The notes under the pieces were generated by a model. It was not told where the DNA came from, did no database searches, and was given only the letters and a program-made list of their open reading frames with translations. The translations under genes were made by a program, and so were the position numbers. This document shows positions 53,540 through 62,222 of a DNA stretch of 64,000 nucleotides, piece after piece. The DNA comes from Actinomycetota bacterium. Its GTDB lineage: Bacteria; Actinomycetota; UBA4738; HRBIN12. The stretch covers positions 51,950-115,949 of the forward strand of contig VAYU01000030.1 in NCBI GenBank assembly GCA_005884925.1, in the 5' to 3' direction. Each line of letters begins with the position of its first letter. Position 1 is the first letter of the stretch.

Positions 53540-54450
53540 CGCACCGCCTTCGCGTTCGGGCCGACGACCACCGGGAGGGCCCCGGGCAGGATCTCGAACA
53601 GGGCCGGCGCGGGACCGACCCGCTCGCCGTCGGCGTACACCATGACGCGACGGTCGGCTTCGACCCGCACGCGGGTCGCCCGTGCCATCCGGACCGCGGG
53701 GTGCGAGACGTGGGTGCCGCGGAACACCTTGGGGAACGCGCGGATGAACGCGCCCTTGCTCATCTCCCGCAGCAGGCAAACGTCGAGCCATCCATCCACC
53801 AGCGAGGCGTCGGGGGTGACCTTCATCCCACCCCCGTAGCTGATCGAGTTGCCGACGATGACCAACATATGCGGACCCTCGATCACCTCGTCGTCGAGCT
53901 CGATCCGGAAGGCTGCCGGGGTGAAACGCGACAGCGTTCTCACCAACGCGGCCACATACGTACCGGTCGCGCCGAGGTTGATGCGCATCGCGTTCGCAGC
54001 CTCGTTCACCTCGGAGTCGAAGCCGCACCCGGCGATCGCGACGTAGTGGCGGCGAGTGGCGCCGGCGTCGACCCGGACGACGTCGATCTGCACGATGTTG
54101 GCGTCGGCGATCGCGCGAACGGCCGCATCCAGCTTCCGGACGCCGATCGAGGCCGCGAAGTCGTCGGCGGTTCCCGACGGGAGGACGGCGAGGGCTGCGC
54201 CGCTGCCCAAGAGGCCGTTCGCCGCGAGGCCGACCGAGCCGTCGCCACCCAGCACCGCGACCACCTTCGCCCCTTCGTCGGCCGCCTCCCGGGCACGCCG
54301 CTCGAGGTCCTCTGCGGAGGTGCTGACACGGATCTCGTGGTCGACGCCGGCTCGATGCAGCTGCTCGCCGATCCTGCCGATCCGTCGGCCGGCCTTCCCC
54401 CGGCCGGCCGACGGATTGGCGATCACGACCACCGGAGCGGCGACGCTCAT
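53536..54450 (-). CDS. Diacylglycerol kinase family protein (second copy)
   Basis: 304 residues. 'VVVIANPSAGRGKAGRRIGR', GGDGSVGLAANGLLG nucleotide motif, 'ALAVLPSGTADDFAASIGV', 'YVAIAGCGFDSEVNEAANAM', 'ISYGGGMKVTPDASLVDGWL' and a C-terminal 'YADGERVG'. All catalytic elements of the DagK/YegS superfamily are intact. It probably phosphorylates diacylglycerol for phospholipid recycling. The ATG at 54450 follows the preceding gene's stop by 2 bases and overlaps the hydrolase with ATGA. Confidence 0.9.
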   Translation of the reverse strand: MSVAAPVVVIANPSAGRGKAGRRIGRIGEQLHRAGVDHEIRVSTSAEDLERRAREAADEGAKVVAVLGGDGSVGLAANGLLGSGAALAVLPSGTADDFAASIGVRKLDAAVRAIADANIVQIDVVRVDAGATRRHYVAIAGCGFDSEVNEAANAMRINLGATGTYVAALVRTLSRFTPAAFRIELDDEVIEGPHMLVIVGNSISYGGGMKVTPDASLVDGWLDVCLLREMSKGAFIRAFPKVFRGTHVSHPAVRMARATRVRVEADRRVMVYADGERVGPAPALFEILPGALPVVVGPNAKAVR

Positions 54451-54452
54451 CC

Positions 54453-55187
54453 TCAGCCGCCCGAGAGACCCGTTCCGACGCTCGGCGAACCTCCCGCTGC
54501 GAGTTGCGACTCCCGGAGCGTGCCCGCGTACTTGTTCCAACCATCTTGGAGCAACGTGGCGGCCGAATCCGAGACGGCCTTCCCGTGCCCCGCCAGCTGC
54601 TTCGAGAGGTGCGGCGGCGAGCTCAGCGCGAGGGCCGCGAGCTCCGCCGCTTGCTCGTAGAGATGCAGCGCCTCGACGATCTCGGCCTTCGATGCCGTGA
54701 GCGCACCGGAGGCAGCGACGTCGAAGCCGTGCTGGGTGATCGTCCCGGCGAGATCGAACGTATCGATCGCCTTGGCCGCGGTTCTGAGCCCCTTCGCCGA
54801 GGCGGTGAGTGTCGCCGGCTTCGTCTTCGGGTGCTGCCCGGAGGTGAGCGCCGTGAGGGCGGCCGTCACGTCCGACGCCACGGTGGGCGGGATGTCGCCA
54901 CGGAGCTGGCCCACCGCGGTGATCTGCGGCTCCAGGATCGCCTTCCATTGCGAGAGCGCCTGCTGGCGGCTGGCGAGGTCGCTGGCAGCCCGGGTGTTCG
55001 CCCGTTCGCGTCGGAGCCCGTTCGTGGCCCACACGATCACCATCATCGCGAGGAGGCCGGCGATGAACACCGCCGTGAGCTGGACCCAGCGGCGTCGGGC
55101 GAAGGGCGTGGGTACCGGGACGGGCCCGTGGCGTGGGCCTTTCGACGCGGGACGCGCCTTCGTCTTGCCTTTGCTCTTGATCGCCAT
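54453..55187 (-). CDS. Single-pass membrane protein, unknown
   Basis: 244 residues. A basic N-terminus (1-30, many Lys and Arg), one TM helix (about 35-55, 'VQLTAVFIAGLLAMMVIVWA'), then an Ala/Thr-rich helical domain outside. 'ALSQWKAILEPQITAVGQL' and repeated 'TASAKGLRTAAKAIDTF' segments suggest a four-helix bundle or coiled coil. It lies between tatC and a lipid kinase, with overlaps both sides. I do not recognise the family. Confidence 0.78.
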   Translation of the reverse strand: MAIKSKGKTKARPASKGPRHGPVPVPTPFARRRWVQLTAVFIAGLLAMMVIVWATNGLRRERANTRAASDLASRQQALSQWKAILEPQITAVGQLRGDIPPTVASDVTAALTALTSGQHPKTKPATLTASAKGLRTAAKAIDTFDLAGTITQHGFDVAASGALTASKAEIVEALHLYEQAAELAALALSSPPHLSKQLAGHGKAVSDSAATLLQDGWNKYAGTLRESQLAAGGSPSVGTGLSGG

Positions 55188-55975
55188 CAGGTCGTCCTCG
55201 GCTGTCGTTTCAGGAAGCGGCCGATGATGATACTGGCCTCGTAGAACAGATACATCGGGATCATCATGGCAAGCATCGTGTACGGGTCCGAGCTCGGCGT
55301 GATGATAGCTGCGAAGATCGAGATCCCGAGGAGCGAGTAGCGCCGGTTCTTCGCCAGGAGTTCCGGACTAAGGATCCCGGCCAGCTCGAGGAAGACGAGG
55401 AAGATCGGGAACAGGAACGATACCCCGAAGGCGAGCGCCACCAGCACCACGAACCCGACGTAGCGGTCGATCGTGAGCAACGGGACGACGCCCTCGCCCG
55501 CGAACCCCAACAGGAACCCGAAGCCCTTCGGCAGCATCACGTAAGCGACGACCGCCCCGAGGGCGAAGAGCACGCAGGAGGAGACGACGAACGGGATCGA
55601 GTAGCGCTTCTCCTTCGCGGTGAGCCCAGGCGCGACGAACGCCCAGAGCTGATACAGGACCACCGGCAGCGCGATCGCGAGGCCGAGGAAGACGACCACC
55701 TTGATCTTGACGAGCATCGCGTCAAGGGGGGCCGTGAAGATCAGCTCGCATCCCGTCGGCGGGGCCTGCGCCGGATGCGTCGTGATGTATTGGCAGTACG
55801 GCTTCTCGATCAGGTTGAGGAAGGGCTGGAACAGGAACCATCCCACGACCGCACCGGCCGCGACGGCGTACAGGCTGACGATGATCCGATGCCGGAGCTC
55901 CTCGAGGTGCTCGACCACGGTCATCGTGCCCGTGCGCCTCTCGTCGTCGCGCTTGCGGCGAGGGATCACCTTCAT
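55187..55975 (-). CDS. tatC: Sec-independent protein translocase TatC
   Basis: A 262-residue six-TM protein, core of the twin-arginine receptor. Cytosolic N-terminus 'TVVEHLEELRHRI' with the conserved Glu, 'PLDAMLVKIKV', 'LYQLWAFVAPGLTAKEKR' and TM4-6 with 'FGVSFLFPIFLVFL'. The C-terminal 'FLKRQP' ends in the cytosol. It recruits RR signal peptides. tatA lies 18 bases upstream. Confidence 0.97.
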   Translation of the reverse strand: MKVIPRRKRDDERRTGTMTVVEHLEELRHRIIVSLYAVAAGAVVGWFLFQPFLNLIEKPYCQYITTHPAQAPPTGCELIFTAPLDAMLVKIKVVVFLGLAIALPVVLYQLWAFVAPGLTAKEKRYSIPFVVSSCVLFALGAVVAYVMLPKGFGFLLGFAGEGVVPLLTIDRYVGFVVLVALAFGVSFLFPIFLVFLELAGILSPELLAKNRRYSLLGISIFAAIITPSSDPYTMLAMMIPMYLFYEASIIIGRFLKRQPRTT

Positions 55976-55993
55976 GGGGTCGATCGCCTCCGA

Positions 55994-56311
55994 CTACCCG
56001 GCCGGCGGAACATGGTCGCCCGCCGACGGGCCGCCCTCAGGGCCACTCGCGTCAGCGGTGGATCCGTCGCCGTCCGCGGGACGACGGGTCCGGTGAACGC
56101 CGGGAGCCATCGGGCTCGCCGCTGGGGAGGGCGTCGCTTCGGTGGCGTCCAGATCGACCTTCACCATGTCCTTCACGTCGTCTTGGATCTTGCGGAACTC
56201 GCGCAGCCCGCGTCCGAGCTGGCGGGACAGCTCCGGGAGACGCTGCGGGCCGACCACCAGCAACGCGATGATGAGGATCACGAGAAGCTCTGGGGTACCG
56301 ATGTTCAGCAT
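55994..56311 (-). CDS. tatA: Sec-independent protein translocase TatA/TatB
   Basis: 105 residues: a short N-terminal TM helix ('GTPELLVILIIALLVVGPQR') with the typical Gly-Pro hinge, an amphipathic helix 'LPELSRQLGRGLREFRKIQD' and an acidic/Pro-rich disordered tail. The F-G motif of many TatA proteins is replaced by VGPQRLPEL, as in TatB-like and actinobacterial TatA proteins. The ATG at 56311 gives a normal N-terminus; a longer frame is spurious. It forms the translocation pore with tatC. Confidence 0.92.
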   Translation of the reverse strand: MLNIGTPELLVILIIALLVVGPQRLPELSRQLGRGLREFRKIQDDVKDMVKVDLDATEATPSPAASPMAPGVHRTRRPADGDGSTADASGPEGGPSAGDHVPPAG

Positions 56312-56360
56312 GGAAACGTCCGAACCGGGATGATTCCCGCGCCCATCGTACCCCTGGGTC

Positions 56361-56585
56361 CTAGGAACGCCCGGCCCCGCGTATGCGGCCAAGGCGGCCA
56401 GCGTGCTCCGAGGCCCGAGCTCCCTCGCGAGCGACCTCGTCGGCGATCGACCCGACCTCTTCCTGGAAGCGGCGAGCCGTCCGGCCCAAGACCAACACAT
56501 GGCGTCCGAGAGCGATCATGAAGGCGGCCAACGCCAGGGTGCTGACGGCGCCGAGCACGATCCACACGACGAGCCAGGTGGACAT
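56361..56585 (-). CDS. Small single-TM protein
   Basis: 74 residues: one TM helix at about 5-27 ('WLVVWIVLGAVSTLALAAFM') and a charged amphipathic tail with 'RFQEEVGSIADEVAREGARA'. No recognised family. It lies just upstream of tatA on the same strand and may belong to the same operon. Confidence 0.7.
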   Translation of the reverse strand: MSTWLVVWIVLGAVSTLALAAFMIALGRHVLVLGRTARRFQEEVGSIADEVAREGARASEHAGRLGRIRGAGRS

Positions 56586-56628
56586 CTCCGGCGATGCTAC
56601 ACGCGGTCCTCGCTGCGAGGCGAAGCGC

Positions 56629-57000
56629 TCAGTTGCCGCTGTTCGCGAAGAAGTCGCGGATGTACGTGTCGTCCTCGAGGAGGTAATGGAACTCGATGAG
56701 GTCGTCCGGCGTCAGTCTCGGGGCCGCGGGCTCTCGGGGCTCGGAGTCCTCCTCGTCTTCCTCGTCGAAGAGCTCCGGGGCGAACGCCGCATCCACATCC
56801 GCGCGGCTGATGTCCACGCCAGCCGAGACGAGCAACGCGACGATCTTCCGATCGGCGCGCTTCTCCACATCGTCCTCGCAGTTGGGACACGTGAACCGGT
56901 AGCTCCCCTCGCGACCGTTCGAGCGCACGGCGAGCGAGATCGCTTCGGGGCCCATGTCCACCTCGCCGCAGCGAGGACACGTCGTCCGGATAGTGGTCAT
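56629..57000 (-). CDS. Zinc-ribbon protein of unknown function
   Basis: 123 residues. An N-terminal zinc ribbon 'TTCPRCGEVDMGPEAISLAV' plus 'RFTCPNCEDDVEK', then an acidic linker ('DEEDEEDSEPREP') and a short C-terminal helix pair 'TPDDLIEFHYLLEDD'. This domain order is common in actinobacteria near tat and paf genes, but I know no function. The ATG at 57000 has GGGTGAG directly before it. Confidence 0.78.
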   Translation of the reverse strand: MTTIRTTCPRCGEVDMGPEAISLAVRSNGREGSYRFTCPNCEDDVEKRADRKIVALLVSAGVDISRADVDAAFAPELFDEEDEEDSEPREPAAPRLTPDDLIEFHYLLEDDTYIRDFFANSGN

Positions 57001-57076
57001 CTCACCCGAAAGCATCGGCCCGAGCGATGCGACCCTTGAGAGGCGCGGGGGGCCTGTTCCCGGGCTCGCACGGCCC

Positions 57077-58057
57077 TCAGCGGCCGTAGCGTTCGAGTGC
57101 GGCGGTCGCGATCTGAGAGATCTCCCCGCGCAGCTCGGGCGGGTCCAGCACCTCGGCATCCGGGCCTAACCGGAGGAGGAGCTTCGCGACCCAGCCGGTC
57201 TGCCTCGCCGGCAGCGTCGCTTCAACGGTTCCGTCCTCGCGGGCCACGACGTCCACGGTGGCGTAGTACTCGGCGACCCAGCGAGCCGCGGGTCGCAGCA
57301 GGAGTCGGACGGCCAGGTCGTGGTCTCCCGGCGTGTAGAGCTGCCGGCCGGCACCCTCGAGACCACGAGGCTCGAACCGTTCCGCCGTCGGCTCGACCGC
57401 CGCGACCCGATCGGCCCGGAACATCCGCTCATCGTCCGCTGCGAGGTCCCATGCGACGACGTACCAGTGCCCGGCGCTCGCGAACACCGCCTCCGGCTCG
57501 ATCTCCCGGACGCTCCGCGCTCCGGTGCTGGCGGCCGTGTACTCGATGCCGATGCGACGATGCTCTGCCGCGGCGGACCGCAGCGCATCGAGATGCGGCG
57601 GCGCCATCCCCGTGACCGCACCTTCGATCCCTGCTGCGTCGCCCAGGGTGTCCGGGCCCAAAGCGTCGCGGAGCTTCGCCAGCGCGCTCGCCAGTGCAGG
57701 TGCATCCGGGATCCCGGGCGTCGCCAGGAGCTCCGTGGCGCGCAGGTACACCGCGAGCGCCTCCGGGCGGGTCAGGCGCAGGGGACGAGCGAAGTGATCC
57801 GCCATCGAGATCCACACGCCCCCGTCCTCGTCGATGTCGACGTCGATCAGATCGCCGGGTCCATACGGCGGAAGCCCCGACATGAAGAGCAGATCCAGGT
57901 CGCGACGCAGCTGATCCCGCGGCACGTCGAAGATCCCTGACGCGGACTCGAGACTCGTGCCCGGGTGCTGGACCAGGTACGGAACGATCACCAGCATCCG
58001 TCCCAGCCGTTCCGCCGTCGTGGCCGTTCGCCGGCGCCCAGGCATCCGATCAGGCAT
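57077..58057 (-). CDS. pafC: PafC, WYL-domain transcriptional regulator
   Basis: 326 residues: an N-terminal HTH ('RLGRMLVIVPYLVQHPGTSL', 'FDVPRDQLRRDLDLLFM'), a middle WYL domain ('IGIEYTAASTGARSVREIEP', 'WYVVAWDLAADDERMFRADR') and a WCX C-terminal domain. With PafB it forms the PafBC activator of the LexA-independent DNA damage response in mycobacteria. The ATG at 58057 overlaps pafB by 8 bases; a Met four codons in (58045) would avoid the overlap. The pafBC-pafA order is standard. Confidence 0.94.
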   Translation of the reverse strand: MPDRMPGRRRTATTAERLGRMLVIVPYLVQHPGTSLESASGIFDVPRDQLRRDLDLLFMSGLPPYGPGDLIDVDIDEDGGVWISMADHFARPLRLTRPEALAVYLRATELLATPGIPDAPALASALAKLRDALGPDTLGDAAGIEGAVTGMAPPHLDALRSAAAEHRRIGIEYTAASTGARSVREIEPEAVFASAGHWYVVAWDLAADDERMFRADRVAAVEPTAERFEPRGLEGAGRQLYTPGDHDLAVRLLLRPAARWVAEYYATVDVVAREDGTVEATLPARQTGWVAKLLLRLGPDAEVLDPPELRGEISQIATAALERYGR

Positions 58058-59015
58058 CCAGGGAGGCCTCCAACCGGCGGATCACCTCGTCGCGGAGGGT
58101 CGCGGGCTCCAGGGCCTCGACCTCCGCGCCGAACTGCAGGAGCATCGCGGCGAGCGCTTGCTCATCCGCCGCGGGGACGGCGAGGACGACCCATCCATCG
58201 TCGCGGGTCCGCTCGCGAACGACACCCGGGAAGGTGCTCTCCATCAGCACGACGGTTCCGGGAGCCGTGGCGACCATGGCCCGGTCTTCGGCCGAGAGCT
58301 GCCACGGACCGGCCTCGACGTGATCGATCGCGCGGAACCCCGGTGGCGGTGTCGTTCCCTCGCCGGCGTCCTCCGGCTCGGTCGTGCACCTCGAGAGCCG
58401 GAACGCGCGGACGGCGTTCCTCTCCTCGTCGTGCCCGACGAGGTACCAATGGCCGCCGCGGAACACGACGCCGTACGCGTCGACGACGCGGTCGGACACC
58501 GCCCCCTGCGAGGTCCGGTAGCCGAACCGAACCCGACGGCGCGCGCTGGCCGCGTCGGCGGCCGCGACGACACGGGCGCTCCTCGTGTCCGAGCCGGCCA
58601 CCAAGGGGCCGCTCTCGGCACCGGCGAGGACCCCGCCCTCGGCTCCGTAGAGGAGCTTGCGGACCCCTCGCGCGGCCACCGTCTCCTCCGACGCGCTCTG
58701 CGCCGCGACGAACAGGGCGGTGACCTCCTCGGGCGTGAAGGCGATCTCCGGGAGGTAGTACCGCTCCTTCGGGATCGTGTAGCCCTGTTCCACGTCCCAC
58801 ACGTCGGTCGCCGCCATCTCGAGGGGCACCCCGTACTCCCGAAGGATGTCCTTGTCGCGTTCGAACTTGCGCTTGGCCGAGTCGAGGTTGTCCCCGCCGT
58901 AGGCCGGGAGCGTCCTTCGGATCTCCTCGAAGGTCATGGGGTGCGCAGTCTCGAGCAGCAGACCCACCAGGTTGAGGAGCCGTTCGAGCGGCTCCATCCC
59001 CTCGTCCACGGGCAT
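58050..59015 (-). CDS. pafB: PafB, WYL-domain transcriptional regulator
   Basis: 321 residues with HTH 'LLNLVGLLLETAHPMTFEEI', the WYL segment ('RRVRFGYRTSQGAVSDRVVD', 'HWYLVGHDEERNAVRAFRLS') and a WCX domain. It forms the PafBC complex with PafC; single-stranded DNA is the reported activating ligand in mycobacteria. It lies 68 bases after pafA. Confidence 0.94.
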   Translation of the reverse strand: MPVDEGMEPLERLLNLVGLLLETAHPMTFEEIRRTLPAYGGDNLDSAKRKFERDKDILREYGVPLEMAATDVWDVEQGYTIPKERYYLPEIAFTPEEVTALFVAAQSASEETVAARGVRKLLYGAEGGVLAGAESGPLVAGSDTRSARVVAAADAASARRRVRFGYRTSQGAVSDRVVDAYGVVFRGGHWYLVGHDEERNAVRAFRLSRCTTEPEDAGEGTTPPPGFRAIDHVEAGPWQLSAEDRAMVATAPGTVVLMESTFPGVVRERTRDDGWVVLAVPAADEQALAAMLLQFGAEVEALEPATLRDEVIRRLEASLDA

Positions 59016-59083
59016 CGTCGCGCATCATAGCGGCGACATGAGGACGGTCCGTGGCCACATGATCCGCGCGGTCGCGCGCTCCG

Positions 59084-60442
59084 TCACATGTGCGCGATCA
59101 GCTGCTCCACGCGGTCGTCGGCGCTGCGGAACGGGTCCTTGCAGAGCACCGTCCGCTGGGCCTGGTCGTTCAGCTTCAGGTGGACCCAGTCGACCGTGTA
59201 GTCGCGTCGCTTGGCCTTGGCCTGGCGGATGAAGTCGCCCCGGAGCTTCGCCCGCGTCGTCTGAGGCGGCTCCCGCATCGCCAGGCCGACGTCGTCCTCG
59301 CTCACCACCCGCTCGACCTTGCCGGTGCGTTCCAATAGGTAATACAGGCCACGAGACCGGTTGACGTCGTGGTAGGAGAGATCGAGGAGCGCGATCTTCG
59401 GCGAGCCGAGCGGCAGGTTGTGCTTCTGCATGTAGCGCTCGATCATCAGCCGTTTGGTCACCCAATCCACCTTCCGCGCCAGCCGTTCGGGTTCTCCCTC
59501 CCCGAGCGCGTCCAGCGCCAGGCGCCATTCATCCAGCAGCCTGGTCGAGATCTCGTCGGCGCCGCGCCGCTCGACGAACCGGGTAGTCTTCTCGAGGTAC
59601 TCGGTCTGCACCTCCAATGCCGACAGCTCCCGGCCGTTCGCGAGCTTGACCTTCCGGGTGCACGACGTGTCGTGGCTGATCTCGCGGATCGCTCGGATCG
59701 GATTCTCGAGCGTCAGGTCACGCATCACGGTGTTCCCCTCGACCATCCGGAGCACGAGGTCGGTGATCCCCACCTTCATGAGGGTCGTCCACTCGCTCAT
59801 GTTCGAGTCGCCCACGATCACGTGCAGACGGCGATACCGTTCGGCATCGGCGTGGGGTTCGTCGCGCGTGTTGATGATCGGCCGGCTGCGAGTGGTAGCG
59901 CTCGATACGCCCTCCCAGATGTGCTCGGCCCGCTGGGCGATGCAGAACTGAGCGCCGCGAGGGCCGTGCAGAACCTTCCCTGCGCCGCACCAGATCTGAC
60001 GCGTGACGAAGAAAGGGATCAGGACGTCGGCCATCCGCGCGAACTCGCCGTGGCGCGCGACGAGGTAGTTCTCGTGACACCCGTAGGAGTTCCCGGCCGA
60101 GTCGGTGTTGTTCTTGAAGAGATAGACCTCGCCGCTGATGCCTTCCTCATGCAGTCGCATCTCCGCCGCCGACAGCAGGTGCTCAAGGATCCGTTCGCCC
60201 GCTTTGTCGTGCGCGACGAGCTCCTTGATCGAGTCGCATTCGGGCGTCGCGTATTCGGGGTGGGAACCGACATCGAGGTACAGGCGCGCGCCGTTCTCGA
60301 GGAACACGTTGGACGACCGGCCCCAATGGACGACGCGGCGGAACAGGTACCGGGCAACCTCGTCGGGACTCAGCCTCCGCTGCCCCCGGAAGGTGCACGT
60401 GACCCCATATTCGTTCTCGAGACCGAAGATGCGGCGGTCCAT
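59084..60442 (-). CDS. pafA: Pup-protein ligase PafA
   Basis: A 452-residue carboxylate-amine ligase related to glutamine synthetase, attaching Pup through its C-terminal Glu to substrate lysines. '[16 protein letters not shown]' (metal Glu residues 9 and 11), '[19 protein letters not shown]', '[19 protein letters not shown]', '[12 protein letters not shown]' and the C-terminal '[11 protein letters not shown]'. Full length. It is downstream of prcA by 42 bases. Confidence 0.97.
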   Translation of the reverse strand: MDRRIFGLENEYGVTCTFRGQRRLSPDEVARYLFRRVVHWGRSSNVFLENGARLYLDVGSHPEYATPECDSIKELVAHDKAGERILEHLLSAAEMRLHEEGISGEVYLFKNNTDSAGNSYGCHENYLVARHGEFARMADVLIPFFVTRQIWCGAGKVLHGPRGAQFCIAQRAEHIWEGVSSATTRSRPIINTRDEPHADAERYRRLHVIVGDSNMSEWTTLMKVGITDLVLRMVEGNTVMRDLTLENPIRAIREISHDTSCTRKVKLANGRELSALEVQTEYLEKTTRFVERRGADEISTRLLDEWRLALDALGEGEPERLARKVDWVTKRLMIERYMQKHNLPLGSPKIALLDLSYHDVNRSRGLYYLLERTGKVERVVSEDDVGLAMREPPQTTRAKLRGDFIRQAKAKRRDYTVDWVHLKLNDQAQRTVLCKDPFRSADDRVEQLIAHM

Positions 60443-60484
60443 GTCCCAGCAAGGGTATGCCCGCGGGGGCCCGAACGCCGCGAG

Positions 60485-61174
60485 CTATCCGGCGAGGATC
60501 TCGGCGAGCTGGTCGTCCGCGAGACGGCGGAACTTCCGGCGCTGGGGTCGCGTGCGATCCAGTACTCCGGCCTCGATCTGGTCGTCGGGGATCTGGCGCT
60601 GCTCCGGCATGGTGCTCAACGCCTGCACCGCCGTGCGCACCGCCGTCGCCAGATCCCAGCCTTCCTGGAACCGATCACGGAGCGTGTCGGTCAGCTCCTC
60701 GGCGTGGCCACCGATCGCTAAGAACCCCTGTTCGTCGGAGACGGATCCATCGAACAAGATGTGGTAGATACCCGACGTCCCCGCTCCCCCGTCTACCTCA
60801 CCGACCACGATCTCGACCTCGTAGGGCTTCATCTGCTGGGTGAAGATGGTGGAGAGCGCCTGCGAGTACGCGTTGGCGAGGTCGCGAGCCTTCACGTCCT
60901 CGCGCCCGTACTGATACCCCCGGAGATCGGCGAGCCGGATGCCCGCGATGCGGAGCTCCTCGAACTCGGAGTACTTGCCGACGCCGGCGAAGGCGATCCG
61001 GTCGTAGATCTCACTGATCTTGTGCAAGGTCGCACTGGGGTTCTCGGCGATGAAGAGCAGGCCGTCCGCGAACTCGAGCCCGATCACCGACCGCCCACGG
61101 GCGATGCCCTTGTGGGCGTAGTCCGAGCGGTCCTTCATGAGCTGCTCGGGGGCGACGTACGGCATGAAGCTCAC
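60485..61174 (-). CDS. prcA: Proteasome alpha subunit
   Basis: A 229-residue 20S alpha subunit. 'YVAPEQLMKDRSDYAHKGIA' with the H0 gating region, 'SVIGLEFADGLLFIAENPS', 'KISEIYDRIAFAGVGKYSEF' and 'ARDLANAYSQALSTIFTQQM'. It lacks the catalytic Thr and forms the outer rings. The ATG overlaps prcB (ATGA), so subunit ratio may be coupled. Confidence 0.97.
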   Translation of the reverse strand: MSFMPYVAPEQLMKDRSDYAHKGIARGRSVIGLEFADGLLFIAENPSATLHKISEIYDRIAFAGVGKYSEFEELRIAGIRLADLRGYQYGREDVKARDLANAYSQALSTIFTQQMKPYEVEIVVGEVDGGAGTSGIYHILFDGSVSDEQGFLAIGGHAEELTDTLRDRFQEGWDLATAVRTAVQALSTMPEQRQIPDDQIEAGVLDRTRPQRRKFRRLADDQLAEILAG

Positions 61175-61971
61175 GACGCGCCCCGTTCCTGCAGGACGGC
61201 GTCCACGGCGGCGATCACCTGGTCCTCGGGGACGTCCTGCGCTCCGTCGACGGTCACCGTCATCGCGGTCGGCCAGATCCGACGGATGGAGTCCGGTCCG
61301 CCCGTCGCCGCATCGTCCTCGGCCGCGTCGATCAGTGCCTCCACGGCGACCTGGAGGCCTTCACCGAGGGTCAGACCCGGCCGCCACCGCTTCTTGAGCG
61401 AGTTCTTCGCGGACTGACCGCCGGAACCGGTCGTCTGGTAGTCGTCCTCTTCCCACCGACCGCCGGTGGCGTCGTAGTAGAAGATCCTCCCCTCGTTCAG
61501 GCGCTCATCGAAGCCCCCGAACAACGGGACCACGATCAGCCCCTGCAGGGCCATCGGGAAGTTCGAACGGATCATCTGAGCCAGGCGGTTGGCTTTGCCC
61601 TCGAGGGACAGCCGATCGCCGGTGATCTTCTCGTAGTGCTCGAGCTCGAGCTGGAAGAGCTTGACGAGCTCGACCGCCTGCCCGGCCACGCCCGCGATCG
61701 CGATCGCGCTGTAGTCGTCGGCCCCGAACACCTTGCGCATCTTGGCGTCCGCGATCAGGTTGCCCGACGTCGCGCGCCGATCACCCACCATGACGACGCC
61801 GTCGGAGAACTTGAGACCGAGCACGGTCGTCCCATGCGGCACCGGTAGGGTCGGTGCGTCCGTCAACGACCGGGGCATCGCCTCCGGTCGTTCACGCTGC
61901 ACCAGGTCGAGGAAACTCGGGCTCGCACCGAACGGGCTGCCGGCGAGCGACAGCTCGGGGCGGTCGCTCAC
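61171..61971 (-). CDS. prcB: Proteasome beta subunit
   Basis: 266 residues from the GTG at 61971, with a 47-residue propeptide cleaved at VPHG|TTVLGLKF so that Thr48 becomes the catalytic Thr1. 'DRRATSGNLIA' and 'KVFGADDYSAIAIAG' follow, with Lys near +33 of the mature chain. The GTG overlaps the pup stop codon, which fixes the start against a longer in-frame extension. It is the peptidase of the 20S core. Confidence 0.97.
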   Translation of the reverse strand: MSDRPELSLAGSPFGASPSFLDLVQRERPEAMPRSLTDAPTLPVPHGTTVLGLKFSDGVVMVGDRRATSGNLIADAKMRKVFGADDYSAIAIAGVAGQAVELVKLFQLELEHYEKITGDRLSLEGKANRLAQMIRSNFPMALQGLIVVPLFGGFDERLNEGRIFYYDATGGRWEEDDYQTTGSGGQSAKNSLKKRWRPGLTLGEGLQVAVEALIDAAEDDAATGGPDSIRRIWPTAMTVTVDGAQDVPEDQVIAAVDAVLQERGAS

Positions 61972-62165
61972 TCGCCGCCCTTCTGGACGTACGACTTGAC
62001 GAACTCCTCGGCGTTCTCTTCCAGCACGGAATCGATCTCGTCGAGGATGTCGTCCATCTCCTCCTTGAGCTCGTTGGCCTTGGAGGACGACGTCACCTGA
62101 CCGGCATCGTCGCCGGCTTCCCCGCCGCCCTTCTTCTGGATCCTCTTCTGCTCCTGCTCGGGCAC
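61968..62165 (-). CDS. pup: Prokaryotic ubiquitin-like protein Pup
   Basis: A 65-residue intrinsically disordered tag: 'KANELKEEMDDILDEIDSVL' coiled-coil segment that binds Mpa, then 'EENAEEFVKSYVQKGGE'. The last residue is Glu, so it can be conjugated without deamidation by Dop. GGAGAACGTG precedes the ATG. It is upstream of prcB and downstream of dop. Confidence 0.97.
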   Translation of the reverse strand: MPEQEQKRIQKKGGGEAGDDAGQVTSSSKANELKEEMDDILDEIDSVLEENAEEFVKSYVQKGGE

Positions 62166-62222
62166 GACACGTTCTCCTTTCCCGGATGCACATCCTAACT
62201 TCGGGTGCGGACGTGCGGGGGG

